This document shows positions 51,067 through 64,000 of a DNA stretch of 64,000 nucleotides, one piece after another (within the stretch, counting starts at the first letter, position 1; each line of letters starts with the position of its first letter). The DNA is from Anarhynchus alexandrinus. Lineage: Eukaryota > Chordata > Aves > Charadriiformes > Charadriidae. Location: positions 2,230,595 to 2,294,594 of the forward strand of contig VUYV01000054.1 of the NCBI GenBank assembly GCA_008711295.1, written 5' to 3'. Made by a program: the position numbers and the translations under genes. Under the pieces are notes generated by a model that had not been told where the DNA came from, searched no databases, and was given only the letters and a program-made list of their open reading frames with translations.

Positions 51067-54000
51067 GGTAGCAGCTAGTGATGGCACTGCGTGATGAAGG
51101 TAACCTGCAGTCAGGGTGCTAAAATGTGTAGGTGGAACACCAAAGCTGAGCAGTTACTCGGCAAAGCAGTTAAGCAGCAAAGGCAGAAAATAATACCAAA
51201 ACGAAGATGCTCTACAGTACTACTATACTCTTTTAGATGGCTGGAAGCCTACCCCCATTTTACAGACAGGAATAGACATAAGAAGCAGTGGCTTGTGAAC
51301 CTGCTGAGCCAGAGGGATCTATATTAAAGACAGAAGAAGAAAAAATAGGAAGCGTAAGAAAAAGCTGCTGGTGGGCTGAAACTACGCCTGTTTACTCCTG
51401 AAAAGGAAAGGCTCAGACTTGTTTACACCTAGGAGCTGCTCTCACTGCCAGTGCAGAATAGCCTGCTCTGCGGCATCTAATGAAAATGCAAACTATTAAG
51501 ATGCCTCATAGCAACTTTTATAGTATCTAAATCAACATCCAAGAGTTAACCATATTCTAACTTTAAATATACCCAAGAGAATTTTACTGTGTTTCTATTT
51601 CAGTTTATTTTTCTCTCACAGTTTAGAAAGCCTCACAGCATCTTCACAATGGTCTCTGCTTTACCGCACTTGGCTTTAATGCATATTCTGAAAAATGAAG
51701 CATGAGATACTTTCATATTACTGCAAGCTTTTGAAGAAAAACAAGGCAAGTTATTTTATTACAGACAACTTAGCAATGTGGGATTCAGGCCTGAACATGC
51801 TCCTGGGTACAGCTGTAGAAAACATAATTCTAAACTGCCTATAAAATGAAGAAGGAGCTGCTTCAACAGAAAAACAATGCATACATAAACATTCTAACGT
51901 TTTTATGAAAAGCATAGCAAAAGAATACTTAATAAGTTGCAGATGACAAGAACATATTTCTTCAACCTATGCACCTCTCCCTCCAGTCTTCTACCATCAA
52001 CTCCTACGTGGTTTTAGCTGTTGATAATAAAGGATTGAAGCCAAGCACTCTTCCAAGAGTTTCTTTTCTTTGACCACTGAAACCAGATTCAAACCAATTC
52101 TTCAATAAAGCCAGCCACACAGGCATGAAGAAGCACTCTCATATGCACAAATTATTTCCTACGTGCTCAAGTGAAAGTTTTCGGACAAAAACTTTAGGCA
52201 GAAAATGAAAAATTGTTTGACTATCTCACTCTCTGAGACTCCTCCACAGGCAGGTGGATTGCAACTCCGTGATGCACTACCATTCCCCTTCCTGCTCTGC
52301 TCTCACCATGTGCCAGGAGAACTCTGTATCTGTGCTACACCTTAATGGATGTACATTACCTAGAGAGCAATTTTAGTATGTGTATCTATATTGACAAGAA
52401 TAATCCAGTATTACAGAGAACTCTCACATATAGGAGTATATATATAACTAAATATTGACAATGACACAGAAGAACCATTATGAAACGTGTAAGAAACAAT
52501 TCCAGAGAATAAAATGTGAGCTCCAAATTGAAAATCTCAACACAAAAATGTGACAACAGCTTACAGTGACAAGTCAGACTGTTAGAAGAAAGGAGCACAT
52601 GGCACAGAGCACAAATACCAAATCTTATATTCCTTCAGCGTTAAAAGATTTTACCCTCCGCAATGGCAGAGGATAATGATTTCCTTATACAATTCAAAGC
52701 TGAAAATGCCTAACCTGAAACTGCAGCTGAAAAAAGGAAGATCTGATGATAGAATCAAGCTATTTCATGTTTGAGTTAGTAACTTTTTAAATTTTGCATG
52801 TGTAATATCTTTTTTAGGCAATTACAATCACTCCTGGCACTTCCGATTTTAAGGTAATCTTTCCTAAAATTTTCTTTACACATCAGCTTGTTTTTCCCAA
52901 CCTTTTGTTGCTTTTTCTCACAACATATTATTCAAAAAATTCAAGAGGTGTGTAATATCTCTTGTGTTTCTCATAGGATTAAACCTGATGCTAATGTTAA
53001 ATCAGTTCTTGGTCTTGTCATTCATTTTACAATGTGCTATTCATTTCCCACAGTGTTTTTCTCTTATAAAAACTGTTATTATATTTGTTTCTGCACCTTT
53101 CCTCTGCCCAGACTTCTTCAGGAATAGAGCCACAAGATTTCACAACTCCATATTTGAAATACTTCATCCTTTCAAGAAACGGTCACTGGTGTCCTTCTTG
53201 AAAGGAATTTACTATCCTGCTACATTTCAAGACTTCACAGAAGGATGCCAATATAGGATCTCCCTACATCACTATTTTGCATCACAGCCATCCAACTTTA
53301 ATTGAGGGTTTACAGGGAGCTGAAGCCGCAGCTTGCATTCATGCAGCACGCGCCAGAGTAGAACCTCACAGCCACAGCCCACCTGCTCAGAATTGTGCAG
53401 CCCTGAATCACTCCTTCTTGCCTGGAAGAGAGGATGGGCACAGCACACAACAATGAGCAACCAGAATCCTTGAGGAATGCTGTGCTGAGCAACCAAGCTG
53501 GTGCTTAAGTGGGAGCTAACAAACCTGCTGCAACAAGCTAAGTCCACGTGGTTGCTGCCTGTACAGCAGTCCCCACATTATGGTACCCAGATTAACAACT
53601 TTCCCATTGTTCATCTCTCATTTCCCTCAATAATAAGCAGTGGCTGAACAGGCATCCCATTGTATTAATGCAGACCCTGAATGCCTGGATTAAAAAAAAT
53701 AATTTAAAAAAATCCAGTTATTTCACTGGTACTCCCTGCGCCTTTACATAATCAGCGCATCAAACAGAAGTGTAATAGTTTCTGGGATACAGAACAAATT
53801 CAACATGATTTAAGGTCGCCCCTCTTCAAAAGAGGTGTTTATTTTCTCAGGTGGAAGGGCTGGTCTTTCACTGTTCTGTGCTGTGGGGATGTGCTGTCAG
53901 TAAAAGGATCAATCTGAGAAAGGGCCTGATGAAGAGGAAATCTCTGTTTAGCTCCTATTAGTTAGGATCTTGAAAGGTCATTTTGAATTTGGGAAATCTT

Positions 54001-54429
54001 GTCTGGGAAGGAAGCCAGCAATTCCTCTGAACTGAAGTGGTGCTGGCATTTAAAATTGAGAGAAAGCTCCATCTGATGAACCAGTTGACAGTCTGGAAAA
54101 ATTCTGCTGGATGTGTCTAGTGGCTGCTCTGAAGGTAGAGGGGAAAAAAAAGTATCCTTTGACCTTTTTATCCCTTGTAATAAAGCCTGCTTATGACAGC
54201 TTGTTTTTCTCTACTGGCACTCAAATTTTTATTTTTCATTCTTCACCTTCTGTAGATCATCCAACAATCACATTGGTTTGTAGAAGCGATAGCGCAGGAT
54301 GAAGGGCTTTGGTGCAGCATGTCTGTGCTGGCAGAGGGCAGAGTGACAATGATAGGTCAGTTCCCGGGAGATTCAGCTTTTCAGTTGGGTACAGCTTTCC
54401 ACTCATACATTTTACAATTTTGCTTATTA

Positions 54430-54480
54430 CATATATGTGTGTGTGTATAAAAATACTTTTATGTATATGTACACACACAC
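54430..54480. repeat. Compound TG...CA microsatellite with hairpin potential
   Basis: A TATATGTGTGTGTGTATA tract is followed 15 nt later by TATATGTACACACACAC. The TG and CA parts are complementary, so the pair can fold into a stem. Confidence 0.8.
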
Positions 54481-54950
54481 TTTTTGGTGGTGGGATTTTT
54501 TTTCTTTAAAAGAAAAACATAATTCCTGAAACCTATTCTCTTTGAATAGAAGTGAAGCTCAGGTTTCAGTCTTGAGAAGGTGATGGTCTGGGTGGATGAA
54601 CCTCTGCAGTTCTAATGACCTCTTACATTAGGAATACTAAATTAAGACTGAAAAAAAACCAAAAAGATTAACTGTATTTTCAGCTTCCTGGACTCCCTTA
54701 ACTTGCACATAAAAAGAGAGCCTCTCATTTATAAGCGTCCTGCAATTCACTGGTAGATACACGAAGCAGATACACCACCCTTATATTTTCTGCTGGAAAG
54801 GCAATTCTTAGAAACTTTCTAGCTTTTGAATGCATTTCAGTTTCTATAAAATGAATCCTAGAAAAGCTCAGACTTAGGAAGCCACCAGATACTTTAATTG
54901 GTACCCAAAAAAAAGTATCTTTTCTTTCAGAAAGAGACACTAGATCCTTT

Positions 54951-54975
54951 GTGTGTGCACATGCATGTGTGTGTG
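54951..54975. repeat. (GT)n microsatellite, interrupted
   Basis: GTGTGTG, then CACATGCAT, then GTGTGTGTG, forming a short alternating purine-pyrimidine tract. Confidence 0.75.
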
Positions 54976-55019
54976 GAAAAAAAATCCTTCTTACTAAAAT
55001 CAAAACGATAAATAAGCAA

Positions 55020-55035
55020 TTACATAATTATGTAA
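55020..55035. promoter_or_regulatory. Perfect 16-bp palindrome resembling paired PAR-bZIP/NFIL3 sites
   Basis: TTACATAATTATGTAA is its own reverse complement. Its halves TTACATAA and TTATGTAA each match the D-box-type sequence bound by PAR-bZIP and NFIL3 proteins. AT-rich palindromes of this size arise by chance, so any regulatory role is conjecture. Confidence 0.25.
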
Positions 55036-55105
55036 AAAACATTAAGCAGGATTTTCCTGAGGCGACACATCTGTCTCTGCAAGACTCCTGAAGATGCAAC
55101 AAAAT

Positions 55106-55118
55106 ACACACACACACA
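55106..55118. repeat. (CA)n microsatellite, short
   Basis: Six to seven CA units follow AAAATA. Confidence 0.75.
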
Positions 55119-58100
55119 AATTAGTTCATGGCATTTATGCTGCCCCACTTGCTTGTTATCATTAAAAGCTTTCAGACAGTAATCAATTTCACCGTGGTGG
55201 AGATTACTGCAAAATGCATTAAGAAGTTCACGCCTGTGGCAATGGTCACTGAAAATATTTTGGAAAGCATCCCAGAAGTATAAGACTTTTTCCAGACATC
55301 CGAGAGAAACTCTGCTATGACAGAGCTTCTGGTGTCAAGGCTTTTCCCCCACCACCCCTCCTTTTTTTTTTTTTATAGCAGCATTTTTTGAAAGGTACAT
55401 TTCAGCTTTTTTTTCTTTTTTTTTAAATTTTTTTTAAGCACGCCAAGATACTTGGATCATGGAAAACATTAACTTCTGAGACAACTGCCTGAAGATATCC
55501 CCTTCCCTGTCCTACATAATATGTATAAATATACTCTGGCTTCTTAATTTCATCAAAGAAAAACTGTTGAATTATAACGAAAAAGTGAGAAAACCACCTG
55601 CTTACTCTATCATAACAACACTTCTGGGTTTTTTTTTGTAAAATAAGTAGCCCTGGGGATGTTCCTATATTAAATAAGCAAAGAAAACTGAATATAGCCA
55701 TAATCATCAAGCACTATTTCTACTTTATATCAAGAACATTACCTTCAAATGCTAAGCAACATATGCCATCAAGTCTTCAAGGGAGTGGGTTTTGAAATGA
55801 GTCTCGGAATTTGACAAAAAATATCCTAAAATAATCATAGTTATGTGCAGGAAAACCTGCAACCCTCTGCCCTTGGAAATTAATAGCTATTAGATTGAAG
55901 CCTGCTTAGAAATATAAATCAGGAAGAAACACTCCTGGAAGCTTATAGCTGTAGTTGTTCCTCAAACTAGCCTTATGTTGTCCTGGGCTGTAACCATCTA
56001 AAGACAGAGATCACTTCTTAATATACATCATCTGCCCCAGTAGTAACTTGAATGCAAGCAGGGATTGTAGACTTTATTAACAGAACTCAGAAAAGAGGAA
56101 CCTGACAAGGTTAGGCAAGGGAACATGGAGGAAAAGGTTTGTAGAACATCCAAGACATCATGAAACTATTACACCAACAATTAAGAGCTAGAGGACAGCA
56201 GCAAAAGATACAACATCAAAGCATTCTTTAAAGCTACTGTCATTAAAAAAGTGACAGCAAGGTCCTATGCAGTGTTAGTCTACTACTGACTCCTACCACT
56301 AGATGTACGAGTGAAGGGAAGTGTGTGTTGGAGAGCTGGCAAACATGGTGGTTTTCAGTCTGCAGATGCTGCATATTAAATGAAAAATGAAAATGTTCAA
56401 GTGCCATTCACCCACAACAAGCTCTTTCCCGATAACAGCATGTTGTTTTTTCACATGCAAATGCGTGTACCATGAAGGACACTCAACACATAAGTAGCTA
56501 TTTCGATTGTGCTGCTCAGCTGTTCGCTTGCAGCAGTATACAGAAAACAGAGGTCCTGTTCCAGTATCACCCTAAGGGAAAAGTACATCAAGCTTACAAG
56601 GTACCTTAACAACACACAACTGAAACATAGGGACAAATCCTACTGCCTTGGCCACACGCTCCTTTTAAATGCCATAGCAGATGGTGAACTCGGACAGAGG
56701 TCAGCAGGAAGTACCACAGTTTGGGGAAGCTTAGAGCAGCACCTCTGGAAGGGAAGAGACATCTCCAAACAGAAATAACCATGGCTGTTCACATGCCATC
56801 ACTGCCCTTTTATGCAATGGCAGAAATTGATTAATTTCTTGACAGATCACCTTTGTCAGTTCCATACATGCTCACCTTTGTGCCCTTGCTGAATCAGACC
56901 AACTGGATAATACCCATACACCAAAGTCTTAGAGGCTGTCAAATACTTGGCAGCAAAGGCAGTCTGCCTGCAGGCCCAGAGCAGACAATGCTTATGTCCA
57001 GTAACCGATTATCCAAACCTATGTTTTACACCCGGGTAGAACAGAGCACCCAGCTAAGAAACAGGCTAGTGAAACACTCTGCAGGCATAAACTTAAAGCA
57101 AATTTTCAGTCATGTGGTATTAGTTTCTCTACATTGGAGGCGACAGCTAGAGGCTTCTGCTAAGAGACAGATCGTGCACTGCTGCAACCAAGACCTACGA
57201 ACAAAGCAGGACTGCCACTGTGCAGTGTGAGAGGCACCGGAGGGAAGTGGGGTGCTGTAGACAGGAGACAACATCTGCGATGCTTCTGGCTGCCAGACTA
57301 ATTTCCACCAAAGCAGCCGCAAAGGCTCAGTCAACCAGAGACTCCATCATCATTGCTGTGAGCAATGAGCACAGAAACTGGGCAATTAGAGTATCTCTCA
57401 AGAGCATCAGCACCTGGGAGAGGGAGGCATTTCCCTGGCTTCTGCATGGTGCACGAGGTCTTCAGTAACTGCCAGATTATGAATCTTGCAATTACATTCT
57501 TTTGCTATCACAAAATAACATCCTTACTAATAATTAAAAAATATTTGTAATTGTTTTTTTACTTTTCTCTGTACCTCTTCCAATCCAAACTAACGTCAAA
57601 TCTTGTCTTTTCTTGCTATGACATTTTAAAATATGTAACTTCTCCTCTGTATAAAATAACATCATCTTTAAAGAATTCCAGTTCCCTTGCCTGGATTCCT
57701 GCAATCAAGTATTATTCTGATTCATACCTAACACCCTCTTTTATTCCATTTTGTTTGCTTAAGGAGGAAAATACAAATTGAATATACCATTGTGTAGATT
57801 AGAAGTTGTGTTAAGATGACAAACACCTGCATTCACTTAATCATCTCTGTTAAGATACTGTCAGTTGGACTCCTCAAGAAGACAATTAGGGAAGGAGCTC
57901 TTTCCAAAGAAAAAAAACAACTCTAACCAACGATCAAAATAGGTGTAAGAAATATCTTCATCGCACTCTAAAAATTTGCAGTGAGCAGCTTGGATAGCTA
58001 TTTGTTGGTGAAGTGATATTATGAAAATAAGATTTTAAAAAATCAATAAACAAGACGTCAATTTTTGCTGCAGCAGAACTGTCTATACATGCTTAACCTC

Positions 58101-59638
58101 AGCTGTTTCAAATAACCTATGAAACATACCTCTTAGAAAGTCTCCAGGAGTTTCAGAACTATAAACAAACAATGACAATGCAAAGGTAATGACATTATTG
58201 CAAACACAGAAAAGACAACAAAAAAGGCATATTGAAATCTGAAAGTTGAAACATGCCTGCAAAACCATTGAATTTTTACAGTATACAGTTGTATTACAGA
58301 CGAGAAAGATAACACCTCTGCTTCTCTGGAAGAAAGTGAAATATTTATTAGGAAACGTAGCACTTCCTCAAGAATAAAGGTCTTCATCAACGCTGACTCA
58401 AAACATTGTAGACTATCAACACACTGGCCTTAAACTTGCAGGACACTATTATATTTGTAAAAAATCACTCCGAAGTACTTACACTAATTCTACATAACAT
58501 TGACATACGGCACTGAATTCCCAGACAGTCAGTCAAAGTTCTGGGCAGGAAACCAAATTCCATGATTTTTTTCTTTTCTTTAAACACTATGTCAAAACAC
58601 TCCTATTACTCGTTACTTGTGCTTTGAAAGATATACTCCATTACTCCTTAATGTTGTTAGCTTTTACAGATACTCCAACCAACAAGGAACTGCTGCTGGA
58701 AAAAAAAGTATTACAACTGTTTTCTAACACTGACATATTGAGATTGTTTCAACATGAAAGAGGCGCAGTGACAACAAAAATCCAAGTAAAAACAAGATAA
58801 CTAATTTACAAATATAGGTACAAATTTAAATTTCAGCAAGGAATCTGTAATAGTGAAACAAACTATCAAGTACTAAAGCCCCCAAGTTTATAATTTTCCA
58901 CATATAAATTCATTCTAAGACCGATTCCAAAAACTGAATTCATGCAACTAAGCCTTACTGGTAGAAAGCATGTTGTTACTAGTCAGTGAACTAATTTCAC
59001 ACACAGTGATTCCTAATATAATCTTGTAATGTGTTCTAAAGTAATAAAGAATAACATTTTAGACAAACATTTTTTCCACTCATTTTGTTTTCAAGACACT
59101 CAAAGATACAAAATAGGGAGGACAACTTATTGCAAAGTTGTCCATGCAACAACATTAAAAAAATACAATACAAAACAAAGAAAATGTTTCATTAAGTCCT
59201 CTCTCTGCCCCCCAAAAGCCTCAAAGATATTGAAATAAAATGTTCATTAAAAATATTCCAAGTCTTCCTAAGAGCTATTTAAATATTGTATTAAGCAATT
59301 TGATTTTCTGTAATCTTTTTTTTTACATTTACATTACCCAAACTGAATGTATATTTTAATTATTTTCTCAATTCATTCATTCTGCTGAAATAACATTCTA
59401 TTCCCCTTTGAGAATATTGCCAAAGTTATAAAACCTAGATTGTCTAGCAGTTTAAATTTGTTTTAAATGTCTAATAACATATTACACTGAAATACTTTTG
59501 AAATAATGATGGGTTTATACTAATACATTACCAAACTATACAATTACCAGTAAGTCCCAGAAAAAAAGTACATGGCAATAGACAAGGCTAAATGTATGTA
59601 CATTTGAATAAAATACATTACAGAACTACAGCCATTGC

Positions 59639-59654
59639 AAAAAAAAAAAAAAAA
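59639..59654. repeat. Poly-A run (16)
   Basis: An uninterrupted run of 16 A on the plus strand. No retroposed gene is recognised upstream. Confidence 0.85.
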
Positions 59655-62600
59655 TCCTACCAAAACCAAGTGCTTTAAGCCTGGAAAATATACAGTTAAA
59701 AGAAATTCACATTCACTAATGGAAACAGAATACCTCAAATACAATTCAATCTGCCCTGAAATTGCACTTCAGAAATGGGGAGAGGGAGAACCTAATTAAA
59801 ACAGGGGAAAAATACACTTTAGTCTAAGAACACAAAACTAAGACTTTTAAAACCAAATTCATTTGGCAGCTTCACAGAGGCTTTCCAGGAGAACCCCAAT
59901 TCCCCTTGCTTTTCTTGCATTCACTTCCATTTCCCCACACACCTCTCACATCTCCTGCCGAGGACATTTGGTGCAAGGAAGTGGTTTTAAAAATAGGAAT
60001 TATTGCAAAGACTACTTTGGCCACAGGTTGTATGTGGACAGAGATCATTACTTCTAGGGACATTTTGCAGAGAAGGTCACCGTTTGTAAAGGGACTGAAA
60101 CCATATGTTACAGTCTTAGAAAACAGACAATACCTCCTTCTTCAAGGTAGGTGAAGATGGAAATGCAGTGACGTCTGATATTTTCAGTAGGCATAAAAAA
60201 AAATCCCAGACCCTTTCAGAACAGTAGAACACAAGACCATCTCGAAGAGAAGCACATGATAGAATTTTTCATACACTCACTGAAAAGGAGGAAAATTTTA
60301 TATATAACAGGTGTATGCCCCTTAATTTAAAATAATTATACTCTAATTACCATTGGATTCTAAATTCTCTGAGCTTAAACAACAGAGCTGAAAAGATCTT
60401 AATTATTTCATTATTAGGATCATTTAGCACAAAAATTGACTGTTGTCAGGTGCTGAGTTTCATAAGAACACATTTCTAATTAATTTGAATTGGGCTGTAA
60501 GTTCTCAACTTACTCCGCAGTATAAGAAAATCCTCACTGCCCTCACATACATGCATCCACAGAAACAGCATTGCTTAAAAAGAAAAAATAAGCTATTAAT
60601 TACAGAATCACAACACTTGTTCCTTATTTATCCATATTCTAAAGGGGGAAGGGGGTCCAGGAAGAAGAATCTAGTCAGGAGGACTTTAAAGCAGAATATC
60701 TCAAAGATGAAAATGAGAATGTAGAAAGACCTACTTATAAGTATAACACACAGTGACCTGGACAAGAGGGTGTAGAGGTGGCAGTAAGGTTAAGAAAGGG
60801 TTACAGAAGAAACTGCTGCACAGGTATCTAAAATGTCTGTGGATTGACTTACACAAAACAAACCAGAGAAGCTAGAAATTTTCAATACAGAATCAAAATT
60901 ATCACTTAATTGATCTAACAAAGACCTAGTGGGATAATTCACATAATCTGGAAAACTGACATATCTTTATATTCTTGTTTAGGAAGTCAGACAGAAAATA
61001 ACTGGAAAAGCATCATCTTTCATATTAAAAGGACATGTATTAGTGTGGGATTGACACCAAACAGGGAGAGATATATTCTGAATGTTCCTGGAGGCAACTA
61101 AGGAACAAAGAGCATGTACATCACCATCAACAGTTATCACTATAATGGTTCATGGTACAGGACTTGATGATAATCAGGTATTTTAACCATGGAAATAGCT
61201 GACCTACTGCTTGCTTGAGCACTGCTAAGTTCAATAACCACCCCCCACACCCATTTTTTCAGTTCTGTCAAGTGCCTTAAGATTTGAATCAACAGCTTAA
61301 AGCCATAATAGTAAAAACTTTGCAACTGATGTGTGTAAACCTCTTATCTAAATTAAATAGAGTGAACAGAAAAGCAAACCTGACTTAAAAAGCACAAGAG
61401 CTCCTTGGAACTAAGCCCTACTCTTACTCTGCTATTTACATGGCAGCTAGCATCTTTGCTGTACAAGACAACATGCAATCTTCATCAAAAACACAGCCTA
61501 ACTCAGAGATTCTCAAACGTTTTTCTATTTTAAGCACATTCTCTTTTCCTCTCTGCTCTACCCCAGTGCAGACAATTTTGTGTACTGTAGGCCTGCATCC
61601 GCTAGCTCCTTCTCTCCAGAACTGGTTTTTGAAAGTCCCAGCTCTTATGCCATGCTCCGCAGAAAGGTGCTCAGTAGTGTGTTAGCTGGAGCTTGGCAGA
61701 GGTGCTTGAGACAGAGACATGTGACAGAGGTGCTAACAACAGAACTAAAGAACTCGATTTACTAGGAATGGTGCAGCTACTTCTCAGTGAGGGGCTGAAA
61801 GGCAACAGCACCCCATGCTTACCCAGCACGAGAACCGCCAGCCTACAGAATAAGCTGCCAGTACAAAACAAACCTAGAGAAGAGGGGCATCTGCTTTCCA
61901 CCAAGCAAGGGCAAGTTCAGCTGAGCAGGTGATCCACAGAGGCACCTCATCTTCCAGAGAAGAGGTCAACTTCTGGTTCTGGTCCAAAAACAAAGGGGTG
62001 AAGACTCTGGGAAATAATGCACCACACCTTCCTTTATCCCCTCCTGGCTGGGTCCCAGCCTAGCCCAGGAGTAGCTAGTCATCTTTTCCATTTGGTAGGG
62101 TAGGGTGTTGGTCCATCATCTCAGAGGCAAATAATCTGCAGAAAAGCATCAATTCACATGTCCTAAATGAAGGCTATAGGAACATATGCACTGCACACAA
62201 CAAAGAGGGTCATTATGGAAATAATAGAGAATTTAGAATTCTAAGTGTCATGTAACTTGTGCCAATAAAGTGTTGGTTACCCCCAAATTAAGCTTGCTAT
62301 ATAAACTATCCCTAAAGTGTTGAGATTTTTTTTTTTCATAACCAGGGAGAAACACAACTATAAACGTCAGAAGTCCTTGTTCACATTTTGACCTCAGATG
62401 CCTAAAGGCACTTGTTCTGCTCCCACAGTGTGGAATGCGCTCCCACAAAGCACCCATGTGGAATCTTCAGAGGCTATTTTTGAAAAGCATAATAAAAAGG
62501 CATTTCTTCCTGGAGCTTCTGTTGTTAGCAGCACAGCTTATTGACCACTTCTGTGGATGCCTACACTTTGCATAGTTTTTCACACAGGTAGGATTTCTTA

Positions 62601-64000
62601 CGTACCCATTACAAAAACCTAACTGAAAATTTATGGTAGTCAACAACGAGACAAAGGAGGAAGCAGGCTTTTCTTTATGTAAGGAGGTACCCATCTTCAC
62701 AGTGAGAAAAGAAAATATTATTTCCACGAGGTTTACTGCAAATTTATTACCACAATTAAACTGTCCAGTGAATCTCTGTCTGTATCAACTTATTTCCAGA
62801 TTCAAAACCAGATGTAAAAAACATCTTTCATTTTATTTGATTATTCTAACTTGGGTAGAGTATGTAGAAACAGATATTTTGGCAACTGGTTGCTAATGAG
62901 CTTTCCTAACTCTTTAAAGCTGTTCTTACAATGCTTTTCCTACAGTATTTCGAAGAAAAAGCTAGTAATTAGAAAACCGTTAAAATCCTTGCTCCTCCTG
63001 CAGCAGAAAACACTAAATCTGTTTTGTGCAGAAAAGGTTTTTAAATAGGCTTCATTAAGCACAGCTTCCCAAGAATCCACTTTCTTGCTGGCCATTACTT
63101 CATTCTTTTTGTATTCCAGCCATACAGCAAAGGGTTAGTAAACTTGTCTACACTAAAACGCCCATTGCCGTACTCCACCCATCAGGGCTTCTAACGTTTC
63201 CAAAAATGTGCAGTATTTTTAACCCACTGTTGAGCACTGGCATTTAAATGCTTAGGCAACAATTAATTTTTGCCTTTCTGCATTGCATAAACGATCTAAG
63301 CACTCTCTATAAACATTGATTATGAAATTGAAATCTTAAAGGGAAGATGCGCAATATTTTATGGGTGGGAGAGTTTGCAATGAAAGAGACATTAAATTGA
63401 TGTTTTCATTTAAAACAAAAACAATACTGTATTCAGTAATGTAAGGTTCTACCTGTTCCTCCAAGCACCCAACTACCATTCTGTAGCTTTAAAATTAATT
63501 GTCTATGCTTTTGAATATTGTTTTCTCCAACATAAACAGAAGACGAAATCAAGCAAGTGACTGACTTTTGCATTTCCTCTGTGAAAGCTGATAAACAGAA
63601 GTTTCTTTAAACAAAGCACATACTTAAGCTATGACCTCCACTGATGCCAAGCATCCTTGAGACTAAGAATTCAGTGTGATTCCAGGAATCCTTTCCTATG
63701 GATGTCCCCAGCTGCATTAGAAAAGAAAAAAAGGAATCCATGCAAGGAAAACAAAGTTTCATAAAGCCCAGGAGCGAGCCAAATGCTGCCCCACCGTCTG
63801 CTGGTGGGGACTGTAGTACTCCATTAGATTTAGTTCCTCTTTTAGCATCTGGCATTTGCTGCTTTCACAAAATGATCTGATTCGGGACAGGAATTGCTAC
63901 TTTTCAAAATGCTGTCAAATACACAATGTCAAAGGTGGAGATTTTTATTCCTTAGCTTTTTCATTATGGTAAAGTTTTGTTTACATCTAACAGATAACAA

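Larger units (their letters stand above)
1..64000 (-). other. DNM3: DNM3 (dynamin-3) gene body, partial
   Basis: The whole window lies inside one minus-strand gene. Three exons at 45595-45704, 34006-34117 and 722-886 join in frame to encode the second half of the dynamin pleckstrin-homology domain, the PH-GED linker and the first GED helix. The linker residues [13 protein letters not shown] and the GED residues [15 protein letters not shown] fit dynamin-3 rather than dynamin-1, whose corresponding stretch reads SYMAIVNKTVRDLMP in what I remember of the family. Dynamins are large GTPases that assemble around the necks of budding vesicles; DNM3 is enriched in brain and testis. The GTPase domain, middle domain and first PH exons lie beyond 64000. 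The rest of GED and the proline-rich tail lie before position 1. Neither end of the gene is present. The paralogue assignment rests on remembered sequence, not on a search. Confidence 0.93.
45705..64000 (-). other. DNM3: DNM3 intron, at least 18.3 kb, upstream of the central PH exon (partial)
   Basis: This intron ends at the TTTTCTTCCAG acceptor adjoining base 45704; its donor lies beyond the window. It contains the LTR-like island (about 48811-49408), a 17-bp tandem repeat (46323-46356), two CA/TG microsatellite clusters (54430-54480 and 54951-55118), a 16-bp perfect palindrome (55020-55035) and poly-A/T runs (51053-51066, 59639-59654). I looked here for the preceding exon encoding SWYKDDE, and for miR-199a and miR-214, and found none. 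56000-64000 shows only AT-rich DNA with short random frames. Confidence 0.8.

Noticed and set aside
52745..52760. GATGATAGAATCA as a minus-strand CR1 3' end
   Set aside because: Only part of the octamer is present and the adjoining sequence is not CR1-like.
1..64000. Nested PIGC-like intronless gene
   Set aside because: PIGC neighbours DNM3 in mammals, but no frame near 297 codons exists here.

Overview
This window is intronic and exonic DNA of a bird (at least a sauropsid). Three short exons on the minus strand encode consecutive parts of a dynamin and match dynamin-3 (DNM3) best, judged from remembered family sequence. An avian-type CR1 LINE with the diagnostic ATTCTATGATTCTATGAT 3' end lies at the left edge. 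The DNA is AT-rich, has long introns, and shows no bacterial or viral gene organisation.

Layout, in DNM3 transcription order (right to left). At least 18.3 kb of a large intron fills 45705-64000. The exon at 45595-45704 (110 bp) encodes the middle of the PH domain. An 11.5-kb intron follows. The exon at 34006-34117 (112 bp) encodes the C-terminal PH strand and helix. A 33.1-kb intron follows. The exon at 722-886 (165 bp) encodes the PH-GED linker and the first GED/stalk helix. The last 721 bases are intron again and carry the CR1 fragment. All three exons have AG acceptors and GT donors, and their phases join into one open frame of 387 nt (129 codons) reading from mid-PH into the GED.

The rest is intron. 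Interspersed material includes the CR1 copy (1-607), a probable solo ERVL-like LTR with a 5-bp target-site duplication (16676-17758), a weaker LTR-like island (about 48811-49408) and a tRNA-derived SINE-like remnant (11164-11234, minus strand). There are also several short tandem duplications, microsatellites and homopurine or A-rich tracts. Apart from the CR1 fragment and one unexplained 199-aa ORF at 16041-16640 (minus strand), no open frame looks like a protein gene. Most other frames are 60-130 codons and resemble nothing I recognise.

The most unusual structure is a near-perfect 91-nt inverted repeat at 23866-23956 (43-nt arms, 39 of 43 paired, 5-nt loop), with a second perfect 10-bp hairpin just upstream. 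It could be a palindromic MITE or a hairpin small-RNA precursor. The miR-199a/miR-214 cluster known from an intron of vertebrate DNM3 was looked for by eye and not found here. It probably lies in a more 5' intron, outside the window.
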